Below are positions 19,901 through 28,646 of a DNA stretch of 64,000 bases, piece after piece. Source of the DNA: an uncultured Anaerolineae bacterium (lineage in GTDB: Bacteria; Chloroflexota; Anaerolineae; Aggregatilineales; Phototrophicaceae). The notes below the pieces were generated by a model that saw only the letters and a list, made by a program, of their open reading frames with translations, was not told where the DNA came from and did not search any database. The stretch covers positions 186,001 to 250,000 of the forward strand of contig CALKJO010000009.1 of NCBI GenBank assembly GCA_937995825.1. The letters are read 5' to 3'. A program made the position numbers and the translations under genes. The first letter of the stretch is position 1. Each line of letters begins with the position of its first letter.

Positions 19901-22731
19901 TTCAGCCAGTCCGGGACATCGTAAAAGGGAAGCACCTGATCGGACACGCGCAGCGCACCCAGTTCGAACGTTTCCTGAAAGATCGCCGCCAGTTCGTAGC
20001 CCAGTTCTCCGGAGAAGAGCGCCTCGTAGTAGCGGTTGGTCATCGGCCAGCGCACCGGATTGCGCGAAAGCGTATCGTAAAAGCGGTTGCTGCTGATCGC
20101 GATGTAATCGCTGTTGTTCAGGTGCGTGATCAGGCGGTCGCGCTTATCCGGGACATCCTCATAGACAATGTTCAGCTCATATCCGTTGAGGAAGCCCCAC
20201 CAGGGATCGAGTCCCTCGCAGGGCTGCGGATAGGCGATCAAGCCGGGCGGCGGTCTATCCGCCAGCGTTATCCCGTCTGGATAGCGGCAGACTTTCGTCG
20301 GAATCGGGTCGTCCCACGCGCCTTCCCACGTAAAGACCGATCCACCAACGACAACGGGACCGCCTTCGACCAGCTCAACCAGGAAACGGTACTGCTCACT
20401 GGCGCGCAGTTCAAGCGGTCGATCCAGCGGAATATCGTATGCGCCGCCGAGGATGTGCGTTTCGCGGCTGAGATTCTCGCTCAGCACCGCTTCAGCCAGC
20501 GCTGCGCCATCCGACTCGCGCAGAATCGTAATGCGGATGGTCTCCGGCTCCGGATCATCGAGCGGATCGCCGAGGCGCGGCGCGTGGATACTGCCGACCA
20601 CGCCGTCCGCTGGCGCGGTGAAGGTTGCCGATGCTGAGCGATGGAAATCATCGAAGCAGGTCACTCGGCTGATCAGATCATCGGTCGAGCCGGAACAGGA
20701 GGTTACGGGGATGTTGATGGCAGGATACATGACAGCGAAATCGACCGGCGGATCGGGTTCGACGAAGGTCGTGAAGTCACCGACACTGATGCTTTCGCCC
20801 GCCTCGAGCATGACGCGCAGGACGTAACGCTGATTCGCCCCCACCCGGGCGCGGCGATCCAGCTCGACCTTGTAGCTGACCGGCGAGCTGCCGCCCGACG
20901 GACTGTACTTATGTTCGAGCCGACCCGTCGCCAGCACTATATTGTCATTGTCGCTCAATGTGAAGCTGAGCGCAGACATGCGTTCAGCGGAGGCGAATTC
21001 ATCGAAAACGATCACCTGAATTGCAGTGACTGCGCCCGCCTGAGTCGGGACGAAGGCGTTGATAGAAGCTGGATAGGCGGCATCATAAGTGCGCTGACGG
21101 CGCGGGAAATTCTCATTGTTGATGGGAATGTTGATCAGCGGCGTCCCTTCAGGCGCGCCGTCCATGCGCATGGCGAAGTCGCCGGGGACATTTTCCCACA
21201 CCCAGTGACTCGCCTGAACACGGGTGAGCTGATTGCGATAAATATTGGTGAACATCAGCGCCCACAGCGCCGTGAACGCTGTCACGCCGACCATCGCGAC
21301 CCACCCGATCACACGGCGCAGCCCGCCCGGTCGATGCGTGATCGCTGCGCCGCGCGCCAGCGACACCAACCCCCATGCTGCCAGCACCGCCAGCGCCATA
21401 TACAGCGGCAGAAAATAGCGCATCGTCGTCACCCATTGGCGACCGAGAAATCCGAAATACACCAGCACCCAAGCGACCAGCACGATATTGGCGGTCGCGC
21501 CGGGTCTGCCGCGCAAAATCCGCCACAGCGCCCAGCCAAACCCGATCCACGCGGACAAGCCCAGCGCAATGCCCATGCCCCATAGGATCATATTGTTCAA
21601 CGGGAACAGATACGATGCCCGTGATACCCACTGGAAATTGGGTGGGCTATCCACCGCCCCGCTGACCAATGCCTGCGCTGTCCCTAAATCTTCCATCCAG
21701 AAGCGGTTGATCGGGAACAGGTTGTAAATCTCCGGTCCGGCGAAGGCGTATGGATTGCCCAGACGAAAGACCAGGATCGAAACCGACCCAGCGGTGATCA
21801 GCCCGATCACAGCGCTAACGATCAGACGCCGTCGTTCACCAGCAGGCATCCGGCGGTCTAAGGCGGGCAGCGACCACATCCCCGCTGCTAGGATGATCAC
21901 ACCCGCCAGCGGCACGAGATTGATCCGGCTCGCCAGTGCGCCGCCGAACGCCAGCCCAAAGCCGATGTAATTACCGAGTCCGCCGCCGCGCTGCACCGCC
22001 ACCGCGAACAGCAGCGCCAGCGCGGTGAAAAAGCTGCTCATGGCATCGACCGTCGCAAAATGTGCGATCTGAATGGAAAAGACCGTCACGCTGTACAGCG
22101 CTGCCGCCAGCAGACCCACGCACTGATCGTGCAGCCGCCGTCCGATCAGAAAGGCGATCAGGATGCAGCCCATTTCCGCCGCAGCCGACAGGAAGCGCCA
22201 GACCAGATGGATGCCGTCGTAGGACAGCCAGTAGTTCCCGCTGTAGTTCGCCCAGAGCGGATCGCCAGTCTGGGGATAGACGATCTGGCGGGCGTGCCAC
22301 TCGCTGATGGGCGCGAACCATTCCGCTGTCCCGCGTGCGATGAACAGCGGCAGCGTCCCATAGACATACAGCCCATAGCCGACATTATGCGGGTTGAGCG
22401 TCGAGCAGGCAGTATCGAAGAAACCGCCGACACCGTTGCTATCCGGGTAGCGCTCCAGGCACTCGCGGAGCTGCGCGCGGCGATCTTCCTCGCTGCCCTT
22501 CGACGGACTCAGCGTTCTGCCGTTGAGTGAGGACACAACCTGAGTCAAAAAGCGTTCGTCGGGGTGCAAATGTGTGAAGTCATCCCAGTTCAGCCCGGCA
22601 TAGCGCAGATAGCCGCCAAGCAGCATAATGCCCAGCAGCAGCGCGCTCACCACGATGCGGCTCCAGGCGAACGCGCGTTCGCGGGGCGTTGACACGTTCA
22701 GCGCCGGGATCAAGGCGCAGCTTTCTTGCAT
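16948..22731 (-). CDS. Giant fusion: GT39-like glycosyltransferase module plus DUF2298 module
   Basis: 1,927 residues, the largest protein in the window. The N-terminal half is a GT-C membrane domain with THLHPDERFLTQVV after the first membrane segment (Asp-Glu in the catalytic position). A long soluble, mostly beta-rich extracytoplasmic region follows (about residues 530-1050). The C-terminal half (from about residue 1090) is a complete DUF2298 domain: GGYINYYYFGFVIVGAP, EMPIFTYIYGDLHAHM, NTVFKFYLQAW and GWNWHQRQQRG. I chose ATG 22731 because AAAGGA lies six bases upstream; a TTG at 22752 is in frame but weaker. The fusion suggests the two activities act on one substrate in one complex, by inference. 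Confidence 0.82.
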   Translation of the reverse strand: MQESCALIPALNVSTPRERAFAWSRIVVSALLLGIMLLGGYLRYAGLNWDDFTHLHPDERFLTQVVSSLNGRTLSPSKGSEEDRRAQLRECLERYPDSNGVGGFFDTACSTLNPHNVGYGLYVYGTLPLFIARGTAEWFAPISEWHARQIVYPQTGDPLWANYSGNYWLSYDGIHLVWRFLSAAAEMGCILIAFLIGRRLHDQCVGLLAAALYSVTVFSIQIAHFATVDAMSSFFTALALLFAVAVQRGGGLGNYIGFGLAFGGALASRINLVPLAGVIILAAGMWSLPALDRRMPAGERRRLIVSAVIGLITAGSVSILVFRLGNPYAFAGPEIYNLFPINRFWMEDLGTAQALVSGAVDSPPNFQWVSRASYLFPLNNMILWGMGIALGLSAWIGFGWALWRILRGRPGATANIVLVAWVLVYFGFLGRQWVTTMRYFLPLYMALAVLAAWGLVSLARGAAITHRPGGLRRVIGWVAMVGVTAFTALWALMFTNIYRNQLTRVQASHWVWENVPGDFAMRMDGAPEGTPLINIPINNENFPRRQRTYDAAYPASINAFVPTQAGAVTAIQVIVFDEFASAERMSALSFTLSDNDNIVLATGRLEHKYSPSGGSSPVSYKVELDRRARVGANQRYVLRVMLEAGESISVGDFTTFVEPDPPVDFAVMYPAINIPVTSCSGSTDDLISRVTCFDDFHRSASATFTAPADGVVGSIHAPRLGDPLDDPEPETIRITILRESDGAALAEAVLSENLSRETHILGGAYDIPLDRPLELRASEQYRFLVELVEGGPVVVGGSVFTWEGAWDDPIPTKVCRYPDGITLADRPPPGLIAYPQPCEGLDPWWGFLNGYELNIVYEDVPDKRDRLITHLNNSDYIAISSNRFYDTLSRNPVRWPMTNRYYEALFSGELGYELAAIFQETFELGALRVSDQVLPFYDVPDWLNEFEAEEAFHVYDHPVVMIYKKSPDYDPDRVRAILESVPIRRVQETAIYRQCPENYDVFFCDPTLSAVIAISSDQANEAPTQLRLSADMRAIQYENGTWSERFNADSPISAEPAVSIAAWWAVVFVFGIAAFPLMAAIFPGLAERGYGLAKFAGIFLVAWGTWFLASLRIPVWSQAGVAGGLIVLFVLGMIIAWRSRAGIWAFVRGNWARLLLIEGITLALFLAFVLVRATNPDLWHPSFGGEKPMDFAYLNGVLRSTIFPPIDPWHAGGYINYYYFGFVIVGAPVLLLGMVPSVAYNLIVPMLFALTGAGAFSLAYNAVAAFREQRGDSESRLLASPIMAGAAAMILAVVLGNLDTGRVFLNGVARTGGFVPMDSIETYLVERFTQENQRPPSMEEYQELVEQARDPSLSQRVSYQVKIFTDLIGGIGRGFSALAQGSTLAVGAERWFWAPSRIYAETPGVEGQAITEMPIFTYIYGDLHAHMISMPMQYLVMAFVLHEVLMAGQRRRRLALVAAVLLGGITVGMLRATNTWDWITYLILGAAGLAFAWWLAERKPGQWLPFSRWALIRAGLYVGGFIAVTFIAVMPFTTWFASAYSRVLPWTGGKAPLWAYLTVHGLFLFLLVALLLWDTGRWFRAVRVGTLRGACAPLLIVLLATIGVLVVSAALAMLDYQVALIALPLLWWIGVLFFRQGQTQTMQFLLALAGLSLALTLGVEFVVLDGDIGRQNTVFKFYLQAWLMLAVVGGAAFAWLWRGSLRWSGGLRTGYFVPLTLLLILAGAFPIMAARGKAVFRFDTEQPFTLDGAAFMNYAMQYEGSRLVMAQDPDAVPFPLSEDYAMIRWLQDNVQGTPVIVEGLSEGTEYKWNARISIYTGLPTVIGWNWHQRQQRGLNEMGRMIELRAANVNAFYLMRDLAQAWRFLEWYGVQYIIVGRLERAYYPAESLVKFNALVEQGALEVVFEQGQSVIYRVVDGAALNLSQMEMG

Positions 22732-22760
22732 CAGCGTCCTTTCATAATTCAACTGCCCTT

Positions 22761-22795
22761 ATGCTACACAACAACTCAGCAATTTCCTCACCCTG
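22761..22795 (-). promoter_or_regulatory. Promoter-like module upstream of the DUF2298 fusion gene
   Basis: Minus strand: CAGGGTGAGGAAATT (22795-22781, including the stop codon of the GT39 gene), 14 bases, TAGCAT (22766-22761), then 29 bases to ATG 22731. It is the twin of the element ahead of the ECF sigma gene. The leader stretches of both also share GGGCAG-N3-AATT. Confidence 0.5.
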
Positions 22796-25361
22796 GCGGC
22801 ATCTGAATCCCATTTTGCGCCAGGAAAAAAGCGAGACCGTCTGCGCCAAGTGGTGGAACGCGATAGATCATGTAGCTGTCTTCAGGATGATAGGTGTCGA
22901 GCAGATTCTCAACCCCAAATGGGAACATCGCGCTTAGCCAAGCGGACGCAGCCGTATCCTGAGGTGAGTAAAAGAACAGCATCTCACGGTCGGGATCAAA
23001 GCGGTATTCACCTGTCCGTCTAGTGGCATCGGCGATGAACTGCGGCGCGCGCTCCAACGACGGAATGCCATTCGGGAAGTCGATCCGTCCAGCTTCAATC
23101 CCTAACGCCCGATGATCCCACCAGTAGCGATAGGCGATCACGAACACATTGCCGTAGCCGTTGTTGTCGGCGAAGGTGCGCATCACGCGCCCTGCATCCG
23201 AATATGGCAGTGAAGACTGGCGGTAAGCGAGATAGTAGTTGTTGAAATACACCAGCGCTCCGTAGTAATCGCTGCCGCCGATCACACCGACCGCCGCGAC
23301 TGCCGCCAGTCCGCGCGCCAGGAACCGCCCACCGAGCAGCCGACCTAAAGACTGCGCCATCAGCGCCAGCGCGTAACCCGCGATCACAAAGACAACCGGC
23401 AGCGTCCCGCTCGCACGGGTGGCGCTCGGATTCTCAATCGGATAGGCAATCGCCAGCGCGGACGGCAGCAGCATGATGAAGATCATCGGGAGCATCAGCC
23501 AGTCCGCCGGGTCGCGCCGCCGCAGCATCCGCATCAGCCACGCCGCCAGCCCTACCAGAAAGAGCGCGCCTGCGACGGGATCGAGGGTCGGGTAATTTGG
23601 CGCGTTATTGATCCAAGCGACATCGCCTTTCCAGTTGTACATCAGCACGGCGTTGCGCAGATTGGTCATCAGCGCAGGCAGGTTCCGGTTGAATGCGGCA
23701 AGACGCTCCTCCAGCGTCGCTTGCCGGAAGATCAGCTCACCGGCTTCATTGGTGTCCTGCATGATGGCGTCGCCGAACAGCCGCCCGGAGGTGCGGCGCC
23801 AAAAATCCTCAGGGTATTCAATCGAAAACCGGAACAGCGGGACAAAGGCGACGAACGCGATCACGCCCGCCGCCGCGAGATTGAGCAGCATGTCGCGGCT
23901 GATCGTGAAGCGTCTCGCGCCCCATTGAAACAGCCCGAACAGCACGGTCAGCGCCGCGCCCACTACCACCACCACCGGCAGCATCCGCGCTGCCTGGTAC
24001 GTGTAAACACTGAAACCAAGCGTCAGTCCGACGCCAATCCAGTCCCAGCGGCGGTTATAACGCAGCGCGCGCACCAGAAAGATCAGCAGAATCGTCGTCA
24101 CCAGCGGCGTCAGGACAATGCGCAGACCCAGACGGCTCAGCATGACATGCCAACCGGCGACCGCGACCAGTGCCGCCGCCGACAGCCCCACCCAGTTGCC
24201 CAATTGGGGATTCGAGCGCCCGATGATCACACGTCCCAGAGCATACATCAAGGGGATGGTGATCAATCCTTCAATCGCTGTCAGAAGTTTGAGCAGATTG
24301 AAGTCGAGCGACAGTCCAAAACCTGAATGCATGAGCGCCAGCAGATAGAATTGCAGCGGATCACGCCCATGATTGTTGACAAAGAAGACGTTGTAGCGTC
24401 CATTCACAACGCCGTTGGCATCGAGCAGTTTTTCGACGTGATCGCTGGTCATCTCCGGCGGCACGGAGTCAAACTGCGAAAAACGGAAAAAGACTCCAGC
24501 ACTCATGATCAGGACAAGCGCGATCAGCGTCCAGAAGGACTCGCCGCTCATGCGCGGTCGCCAGGCGCGAACGGCGCTCAGCGCGCCGCGCACTGCCCCC
24601 AAGAGCGACCAATCCAGCGGCGCGAGCGCCCAGACCCACAAGATTACGCCGCCGAGCCATCCGGCGACGCCCTCAAGCGTGAACTGATTGCCCGCTGTGA
24701 AGCGCCATGCCAGCAGCGCGCAGACCGTCCCCAGCGCCGCCACCGATGCCCGCCAGAGCAGCGTCACCCAGTCCATCCGAGATGCCAGCGATCCTGTCTG
24801 TTCGGGCTGGGTGGAGTCGAGTCGAAGCGCTGGGTGCAGACCGACGATCTCACCGACGATCCAGATTGCAAAGCCGAGCAGCAGATACGGCGCGCCCACG
24901 TCCAACCCAGCCGCCTCGCTGCGCGGCGCGAACAGCATATAGATCTGCGCCGCTGCAGCGATCCCAAAGCTAACAGCCCTCAGCAGCCATTGAAGCGCCG
25001 CAAGACCATAGGGAAAAGCGGCTGGCAGGACGACCGTCTTTTCCCCAGGAACAGTGGGTGACTCGACAAGTCCACGCATCAGCGCAGACTGAGGAATGGG
25101 GTTAAGCGTCGGCGTGTCGTCAGCAGAAGCAGCCTGCGCCTTCTTCTGAAGCAGTTCATCAAGCTGGCGAGTCGCCTGATCGATTTCGGGATCGCGCGGC
25201 GCAGTGTAACGAGTCAGTTCGATCAGCGCGCTGAGTGTTGCCCTCGGTCGGCGCACCAATTCACCAGTCAGTTCCGCCAGCGTGAGCATCTCAAAGTCGC
25301 GCTGCTTGTCAGGCGCAGCCGTCGTCGCTTCATCGATGTTGTGCAGCTCGGTCTGGCTCAC
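22788..25361 (-). CDS. GT39-family-like membrane glycosyltransferase
   Basis: 857 residues. A cytoplasmic N-terminal region of about 115 residues, charged and probably partly coiled (IDQATRQLDELLQKKAQA), precedes a polytopic membrane domain. The first large loop has PPEMTSDHVEKLLDANG and NNHGRDPLQFYLLALMH, typical of lipid-carrier-dependent glycosyltransferases of the dolichyl-phosphate-mannose transferase type. The C-terminal ~150 residues are soluble and probably outside the membrane. GTG start at 25361, overlapping the methyltransferase stop (GTGA). Donor and acceptor cannot be read from sequence. Confidence 0.78.
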   Translation of the reverse strand: MSQTELHNIDEATTAAPDKQRDFEMLTLAELTGELVRRPRATLSALIELTRYTAPRDPEIDQATRQLDELLQKKAQAASADDTPTLNPIPQSALMRGLVESPTVPGEKTVVLPAAFPYGLAALQWLLRAVSFGIAAAAQIYMLFAPRSEAAGLDVGAPYLLLGFAIWIVGEIVGLHPALRLDSTQPEQTGSLASRMDWVTLLWRASVAALGTVCALLAWRFTAGNQFTLEGVAGWLGGVILWVWALAPLDWSLLGAVRGALSAVRAWRPRMSGESFWTLIALVLIMSAGVFFRFSQFDSVPPEMTSDHVEKLLDANGVVNGRYNVFFVNNHGRDPLQFYLLALMHSGFGLSLDFNLLKLLTAIEGLITIPLMYALGRVIIGRSNPQLGNWVGLSAAALVAVAGWHVMLSRLGLRIVLTPLVTTILLIFLVRALRYNRRWDWIGVGLTLGFSVYTYQAARMLPVVVVVGAALTVLFGLFQWGARRFTISRDMLLNLAAAGVIAFVAFVPLFRFSIEYPEDFWRRTSGRLFGDAIMQDTNEAGELIFRQATLEERLAAFNRNLPALMTNLRNAVLMYNWKGDVAWINNAPNYPTLDPVAGALFLVGLAAWLMRMLRRRDPADWLMLPMIFIMLLPSALAIAYPIENPSATRASGTLPVVFVIAGYALALMAQSLGRLLGGRFLARGLAAVAAVGVIGGSDYYGALVYFNNYYLAYRQSSLPYSDAGRVMRTFADNNGYGNVFVIAYRYWWDHRALGIEAGRIDFPNGIPSLERAPQFIADATRRTGEYRFDPDREMLFFYSPQDTAASAWLSAMFPFGVENLLDTYHPEDSYMIYRVPPLGADGLAFFLAQNGIQMPPG

Positions 25362-26254
25362 GGCTTGCGCCCCTTAATCGCTAGGTTGACAGTGGAGACG
25401 CCAGGCGGCTCGTGCAGTTTATTCGGACGGTCAAAGAAGTTCAGCACGCGCAGCGCAAGGTTGATCGGATTGAACGGGCTGCCATCGTTTTTATCAAACG
25501 TGATGCGATTGGCGGCATTTGCCATTTTTTCAGGCAGCAGACCCGACTCCAGCAGGGGCTTGCCGATCCCATAGACCAGGTTATGAATAAACGGGAAGCT
25601 GTGATGGGTGAATGCCCGCTCTGCCTCCACAATGAACCCGCCCGCCTCAACTGCCGCACGAAGCTGATCGCGGGTGTACAAGCGCACATGGTTCGCCCAA
25701 ATGCCCGCGAATATCCCGGTTCGGATTGGTCGCTTGAACAGATATTCCAGCGTGCGGTTGATCGGGTCCCACCAGAACGGATAATCGGCGTTCGGCACAG
25801 TGATCGCCACGACTCCACCTGGCTTCAGCACGCGGTAGACCTCTTTCAAGCCATCGACATCGCGGTCAAGATGTTCGAGAATCTCCGAGAGGATCACTGC
25901 GTCAAAGGTGTTGTCGGGATAGGGCATAGCGTAGATATTGACGTTGTTCAGCGTCAGATTGGGCAGATGCCCGACGTTGGTCTGCGCTTTCCGAATGACA
26001 TCCCAGTCCAATTCTGCGCCCACCAGCCGGCAGCCGCTGACATAGCGAAACATATTCAGGTAAAAGCCGCGTCCGCATGGAATATCGAGGATGAGCATGT
26101 CGTCGGTCGGCGCGATCCATTCAAAGATCGTCTCAACGCGCTTCTTGAACGCCATGTCCGCTTCGTTGCGGGTCATGTAGGCGATCAGATCGCGAGGAAT
26201 GCCGCCGACTTTATCGCCCGTTTGCGCTGACATGTTTGTAGAAATGCTGCTCAT
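25358..26254 (-). CDS. Class I SAM-dependent methyltransferase
   Basis: About 298 residues. The SAM-binding motif I is MLILDIPCGRGFYL, with the acidic motif II (RLVGAELD). FDAVILSEILEHL and VLKPGGVVAITVPN form the later Rossmann motifs. The set matches the Methyltransf_11/UbiE-type fold often found in glycan and O-antigen clusters. Start uncertain: ATG 26254 follows AGGAG at a long spacing, ATG 26233 has no clear ribosome-binding site, and an in-frame start at 26344 would overlap the GT4 gene deeply. It overlaps the end of the GT4 gene and its stop overlaps the next start. It probably methylates a glycan or lipid-linked intermediate (inference). Confidence 0.8.
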   Translation of the reverse strand: MSSISTNMSAQTGDKVGGIPRDLIAYMTRNEADMAFKKRVETIFEWIAPTDDMLILDIPCGRGFYLNMFRYVSGCRLVGAELDWDVIRKAQTNVGHLPNLTLNNVNIYAMPYPDNTFDAVILSEILEHLDRDVDGLKEVYRVLKPGGVVAITVPNADYPFWWDPINRTLEYLFKRPIRTGIFAGIWANHVRLYTRDQLRAAVEAGGFIVEAERAFTHHSFPFIHNLVYGIGKPLLESGLLPEKMANAANRITFDKNDGSPFNPINLALRVLNFFDRPNKLHEPPGVSTVNLAIKGRKP

Positions 26255-27389
26255 ACCGGTCAACTGTCTCCTGGAACGAAAAAATCGCTTCAATCTCCTG
26301 GCGTGAACGCCGATACTGCTCAGGATGACGCAGCACCTCGACAATTTGTTCCCCGATCGACACCGGATCGCCCGCTTTCGCCAGCCGTCCCATGCCCGTC
26401 ACTGTGACCGGCACGCGCCCGCCAGGGATGTCCGTCATCACTACCGGCGTCCCAGACAGCATCGCCTCGACCTGCACCAGCGCGAAGCATTCGGAGTCGC
26501 TGGTCAGTGCCAAAACATCGCACGCGGCATAGAAATCCGCCATATCCTGCGGATCTTCCATCAAGCCGAGAAAGATGAGCTGATCACGATACTGATTGAC
26601 CAAATCCTGATGGCGCTCCCACGTGTCTTCATATTTGATGATATGCTCGCCCGCAAACACGATCCGGGCATTCGGATAATGCTGATTGATCGTTTCCAAC
26701 GCCCGGATCAGCAGATCTGGGCGCTTCTCCTGAACGAATCGACCCGCAAAGCCGATCACCGGTCCGCCATTCTGCGACCACTCAGCGCGCAGCGCCTCAA
26801 CATGCTGTGGATTCGGCAGCGGCATATGGATGGGCGGATATACCACAGACACCTTATTCATAAACGGCGTCAGATAATAGGAGTGCCGGGCATAATCTTC
26901 ACTGTAAGCGATCAATGCCGCTGCACGCTTCGCCATGAACTTATACATCGCAAACATCGTCCCCTGAATAAAGCGATTGAACAATCCATCAGGGAGGATC
27001 AGATCGCCATGATGAGTCGCCACAATCGGGCGATGCACCATCTGCGCGAGCAGCGCAATCAGCGCCGTTTCCAGCATGGGCAGATGAATGCTGACCACAT
27101 CATGTTCCTTGATCAGCTTGTATGCCGCCCACGGATAAGCAGGCATAATCATCCCTCGGCTCATCCGAATGGGCGCCCACAATCGCACTACCCGCACGCC
27201 CTTGTGCATGACAACATCGTCGCGCGGCAGATCGGATTTGTAGCGCGCGGTCAGCACGGTAACTTCGTGTCCACGCCGGACAAACTCCTCAGCGATGCGC
27301 TGAACATGGATCGTCAGTCCGGTGCGATGCGGAAAGTAATACAGCAGACAAATCAGGATTTTCAGCTTATGCCGCGCGTGTCCGTTCAT
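26211..27389 (-). CDS. GT4-family glycosyltransferase (GT-B fold)
   Basis: 392 residues, cytoplasmic. The N-terminal Rossmann half has LLYYFPHRTGLTIHVQRIAEEFVRRGHEV, the usual acceptor-side glycine-rich start of GT4 enzymes. The C-terminal half has VIGFAGRFVQEKRPDLLI and the EX7E region SDSECFALVQVEAMLSGTPVV, which binds the nucleotide-sugar donor. Likely uses an NDP-sugar to build a lipid-linked glycan that the GT-C proteins downstream in this cluster could use. A -10 TATAAT at 27458-27453 lies about 65 bases upstream. Confidence 0.9.
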   Translation of the reverse strand: MNGHARHKLKILICLLYYFPHRTGLTIHVQRIAEEFVRRGHEVTVLTARYKSDLPRDDVVMHKGVRVVRLWAPIRMSRGMIMPAYPWAAYKLIKEHDVVSIHLPMLETALIALLAQMVHRPIVATHHGDLILPDGLFNRFIQGTMFAMYKFMAKRAAALIAYSEDYARHSYYLTPFMNKVSVVYPPIHMPLPNPQHVEALRAEWSQNGGPVIGFAGRFVQEKRPDLLIRALETINQHYPNARIVFAGEHIIKYEDTWERHQDLVNQYRDQLIFLGLMEDPQDMADFYAACDVLALTSDSECFALVQVEAMLSGTPVVMTDIPGGRVPVTVTGMGRLAKAGDPVSIGEQIVEVLRHPEQYRRSRQEIEAIFSFQETVDRYEQHFYKHVSANGR

Positions 27390-27452
27390 GGTTACTCAGT
27401 CGGTTTGGCAGCCCGTTAAGGCATAGACGCTGTAATCGCCCCAAACACCCGC

Positions 27453-27458
27453 ATTATA
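27453..27458 (-). promoter_or_regulatory. -10 element for the GT4 gene
   Basis: Perfect TATAAT on the minus strand, 64 bases ahead of the GT4 start, in a 137-base gap. No convincing -35 hexamer is found at 16-18 bases. Confidence 0.45.
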
Positions 27459-27526
27459 CAGCGTGCGCCGACTGAAGTCTTGACCCGATCTGGATTGGCT
27501 TTAAACAGAAATGATGACAAAAAGAC

Positions 27527-28339
27527 TCACTCACTGACCATCCAGGCGTAAGGCGTGCCAGCCAAAGCTGCCTGAACTTCATCGAAATTCTCGATCACCT
27601 GTGAAACCGGATATGGGGTTGTCTTCTTGTAATGCACCTCAAGCTGTCTGGCTGGCAGATTGAGAAACGCGAATGTCTTCAAGGCAGCATTCGCCGGATT
27701 GCGCTCGATGTCGTCCTCGTAATTCAGATAGAGCAGCTTTTGATCCGCCAGCAGTTGGCGCGCCATCCAATAATTGTCCGCGTAGCGATCAAGATACTCG
27801 ATCAGGGTGCAGTCTTCGCCGTTGATCGTGATCCGGTTCACATCGAGATGAACTTTCGTCAGCGCGGGCTTCTGATTGGGCTGTGTGATGAATTTGCGGC
27901 GCGTAACTTCCGACACGGCATAGGACAGCAGCGACCGCAGATGGTTGCGCCGTTCCAGCAGGATATAGTGGGTCACGCCCGACTGTCGAAGATACTCCAG
28001 ATAGTCCGGCACCGAGCGATTGAGATACCTAATATGAAAGAACTGCACCTCAAAGCCATAATAACGCGCGCCAGAACGGGCAATCCGTTTCGGCAGTTCG
28101 GCAAAGGCTTCCCGACGCCATGCCTCCAGCGCTTCACCCTGTTGATTGGCATAGCCGATCAGAAAGCGATAGTAGATTTCCGAGTCCCACAGGATTTTGG
28201 GATGCTGATTGAGCAGATCACCCAGCACCGTGCTGCCCGTGCGCCCGAGATGAAGCATCGCCACCATGCCCAGTCGCTGTCCCGCGGTTAGTCTCCCAAC
28301 CGTGTTGTTAAACAGACGATTGTAGGCATTCTGAAGCAC
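27527..28339 (-). CDS. Sulfotransferase-like P-loop protein
   Basis: 270 residues. Near the N-terminus is MVAMLHLGRTGSTVLGDLLNQHP, the 5'-phosphosulfate-binding P-loop of PAPS-dependent sulfotransferases. A later Ser/Arg segment (HYILLERRNHLRSLLSYAV, about residues 130-150) fits the 3'-phosphate-binding region. It probably sulfates a carbohydrate, given its position at the head of the glycan cluster (inference). The start is GTG at 28339 with only a weak AAGGA upstream. The open frame continues about 30 codons further but offers no ATG. Confidence 0.78.
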   Translation of the reverse strand: MLQNAYNRLFNNTVGRLTAGQRLGMVAMLHLGRTGSTVLGDLLNQHPKILWDSEIYYRFLIGYANQQGEALEAWRREAFAELPKRIARSGARYYGFEVQFFHIRYLNRSVPDYLEYLRQSGVTHYILLERRNHLRSLLSYAVSEVTRRKFITQPNQKPALTKVHLDVNRITINGEDCTLIEYLDRYADNYWMARQLLADQKLLYLNYEDDIERNPANAALKTFAFLNLPARQLEVHYKKTTPYPVSQVIENFDEVQAALAGTPYAWMVSE

Positions 28340-28453
28340 AATCGAAGGCGAGTCCTTCAGATAGCGATACGTGGTTTTCAGTCGAAAGACCAGGAGGTTG
28401 CGACGTGGTAAAGCGGCACTTCCTTAACTGTAGTCTGCCTGTTTGAGAGCCGT

Positions 28454-28459
28454 ATTATA
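28454..28459 (-). promoter_or_regulatory. -10 element upstream of the sulfotransferase gene
   Basis: TATAAT on the minus strand about 115 bases before the GTG start. It is the only candidate promoter for the head of the glycan cluster. The -35 region is weak. It lies back to back with the tRNA-Gly promoter. Confidence 0.4.
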
Positions 28460-28489
28460 TCGCAAAACGCACGCAAAAATCACCCGCGC

Positions 28490-28518
28490 TTGACCATGCA
28501 GCGGGATCGATCTATAAT
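28490..28518 (+). promoter_or_regulatory. Housekeeping promoter of tRNA-Gly
   Basis: TTGACC (28490-28495), 17-base spacer, TATAAT (28513-28518); the mature tRNA begins 10 bases downstream. Near-consensus primary-sigma promoter. Confidence 0.85.
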
Positions 28519-28527
28519 TTTTTTATC

Positions 28528-28599
28528 GCGGGTGTAGCTCAGGGGTAGAGCTCTTGCTTCCCAAGCAAGGAGTCGCGCGTTCGAATCGCGTCACCCGCT
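28528..28599 (+). tRNA. tRNA-Gly (anticodon CCC)
   Basis: 72-base cloverleaf. The acceptor stem GCGGGTG pairs with CACCCGC, with discriminator T. The D arm is GCTC/GAGC; the anticodon stem CTTGC/GCAAG encloses loop TTCCCAA (anticodon CCC, reading GGG). The T arm is GCGCG/CGCGT (one G-T pair) around TTCGAAT. CCA is not encoded. Confidence 0.95.
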
Positions 28600-28607
28600 C
28601 TCAATTA

Positions 28608-28635
28608 AGAGACTCTACGCTAGAGTCTCTTTTTT
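28608..28635 (+). terminator. Intrinsic terminator after tRNA-Gly
   Basis: Perfect 10-bp stem AGAGACTCTA / TAGAGTCTCT with a 3-base loop (CGC), running into a T tract to 28635. Confidence 0.9.
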
Positions 28636-28646
28636 CACACCCAGCA

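Noticed and set aside
28480..28640. tRNA-Gly as a possible integration site
   Set aside because: Flanked by its own promoter and terminator and a ribosomal protein gene; no integrase or direct repeat of the tRNA 3' end was noticed.
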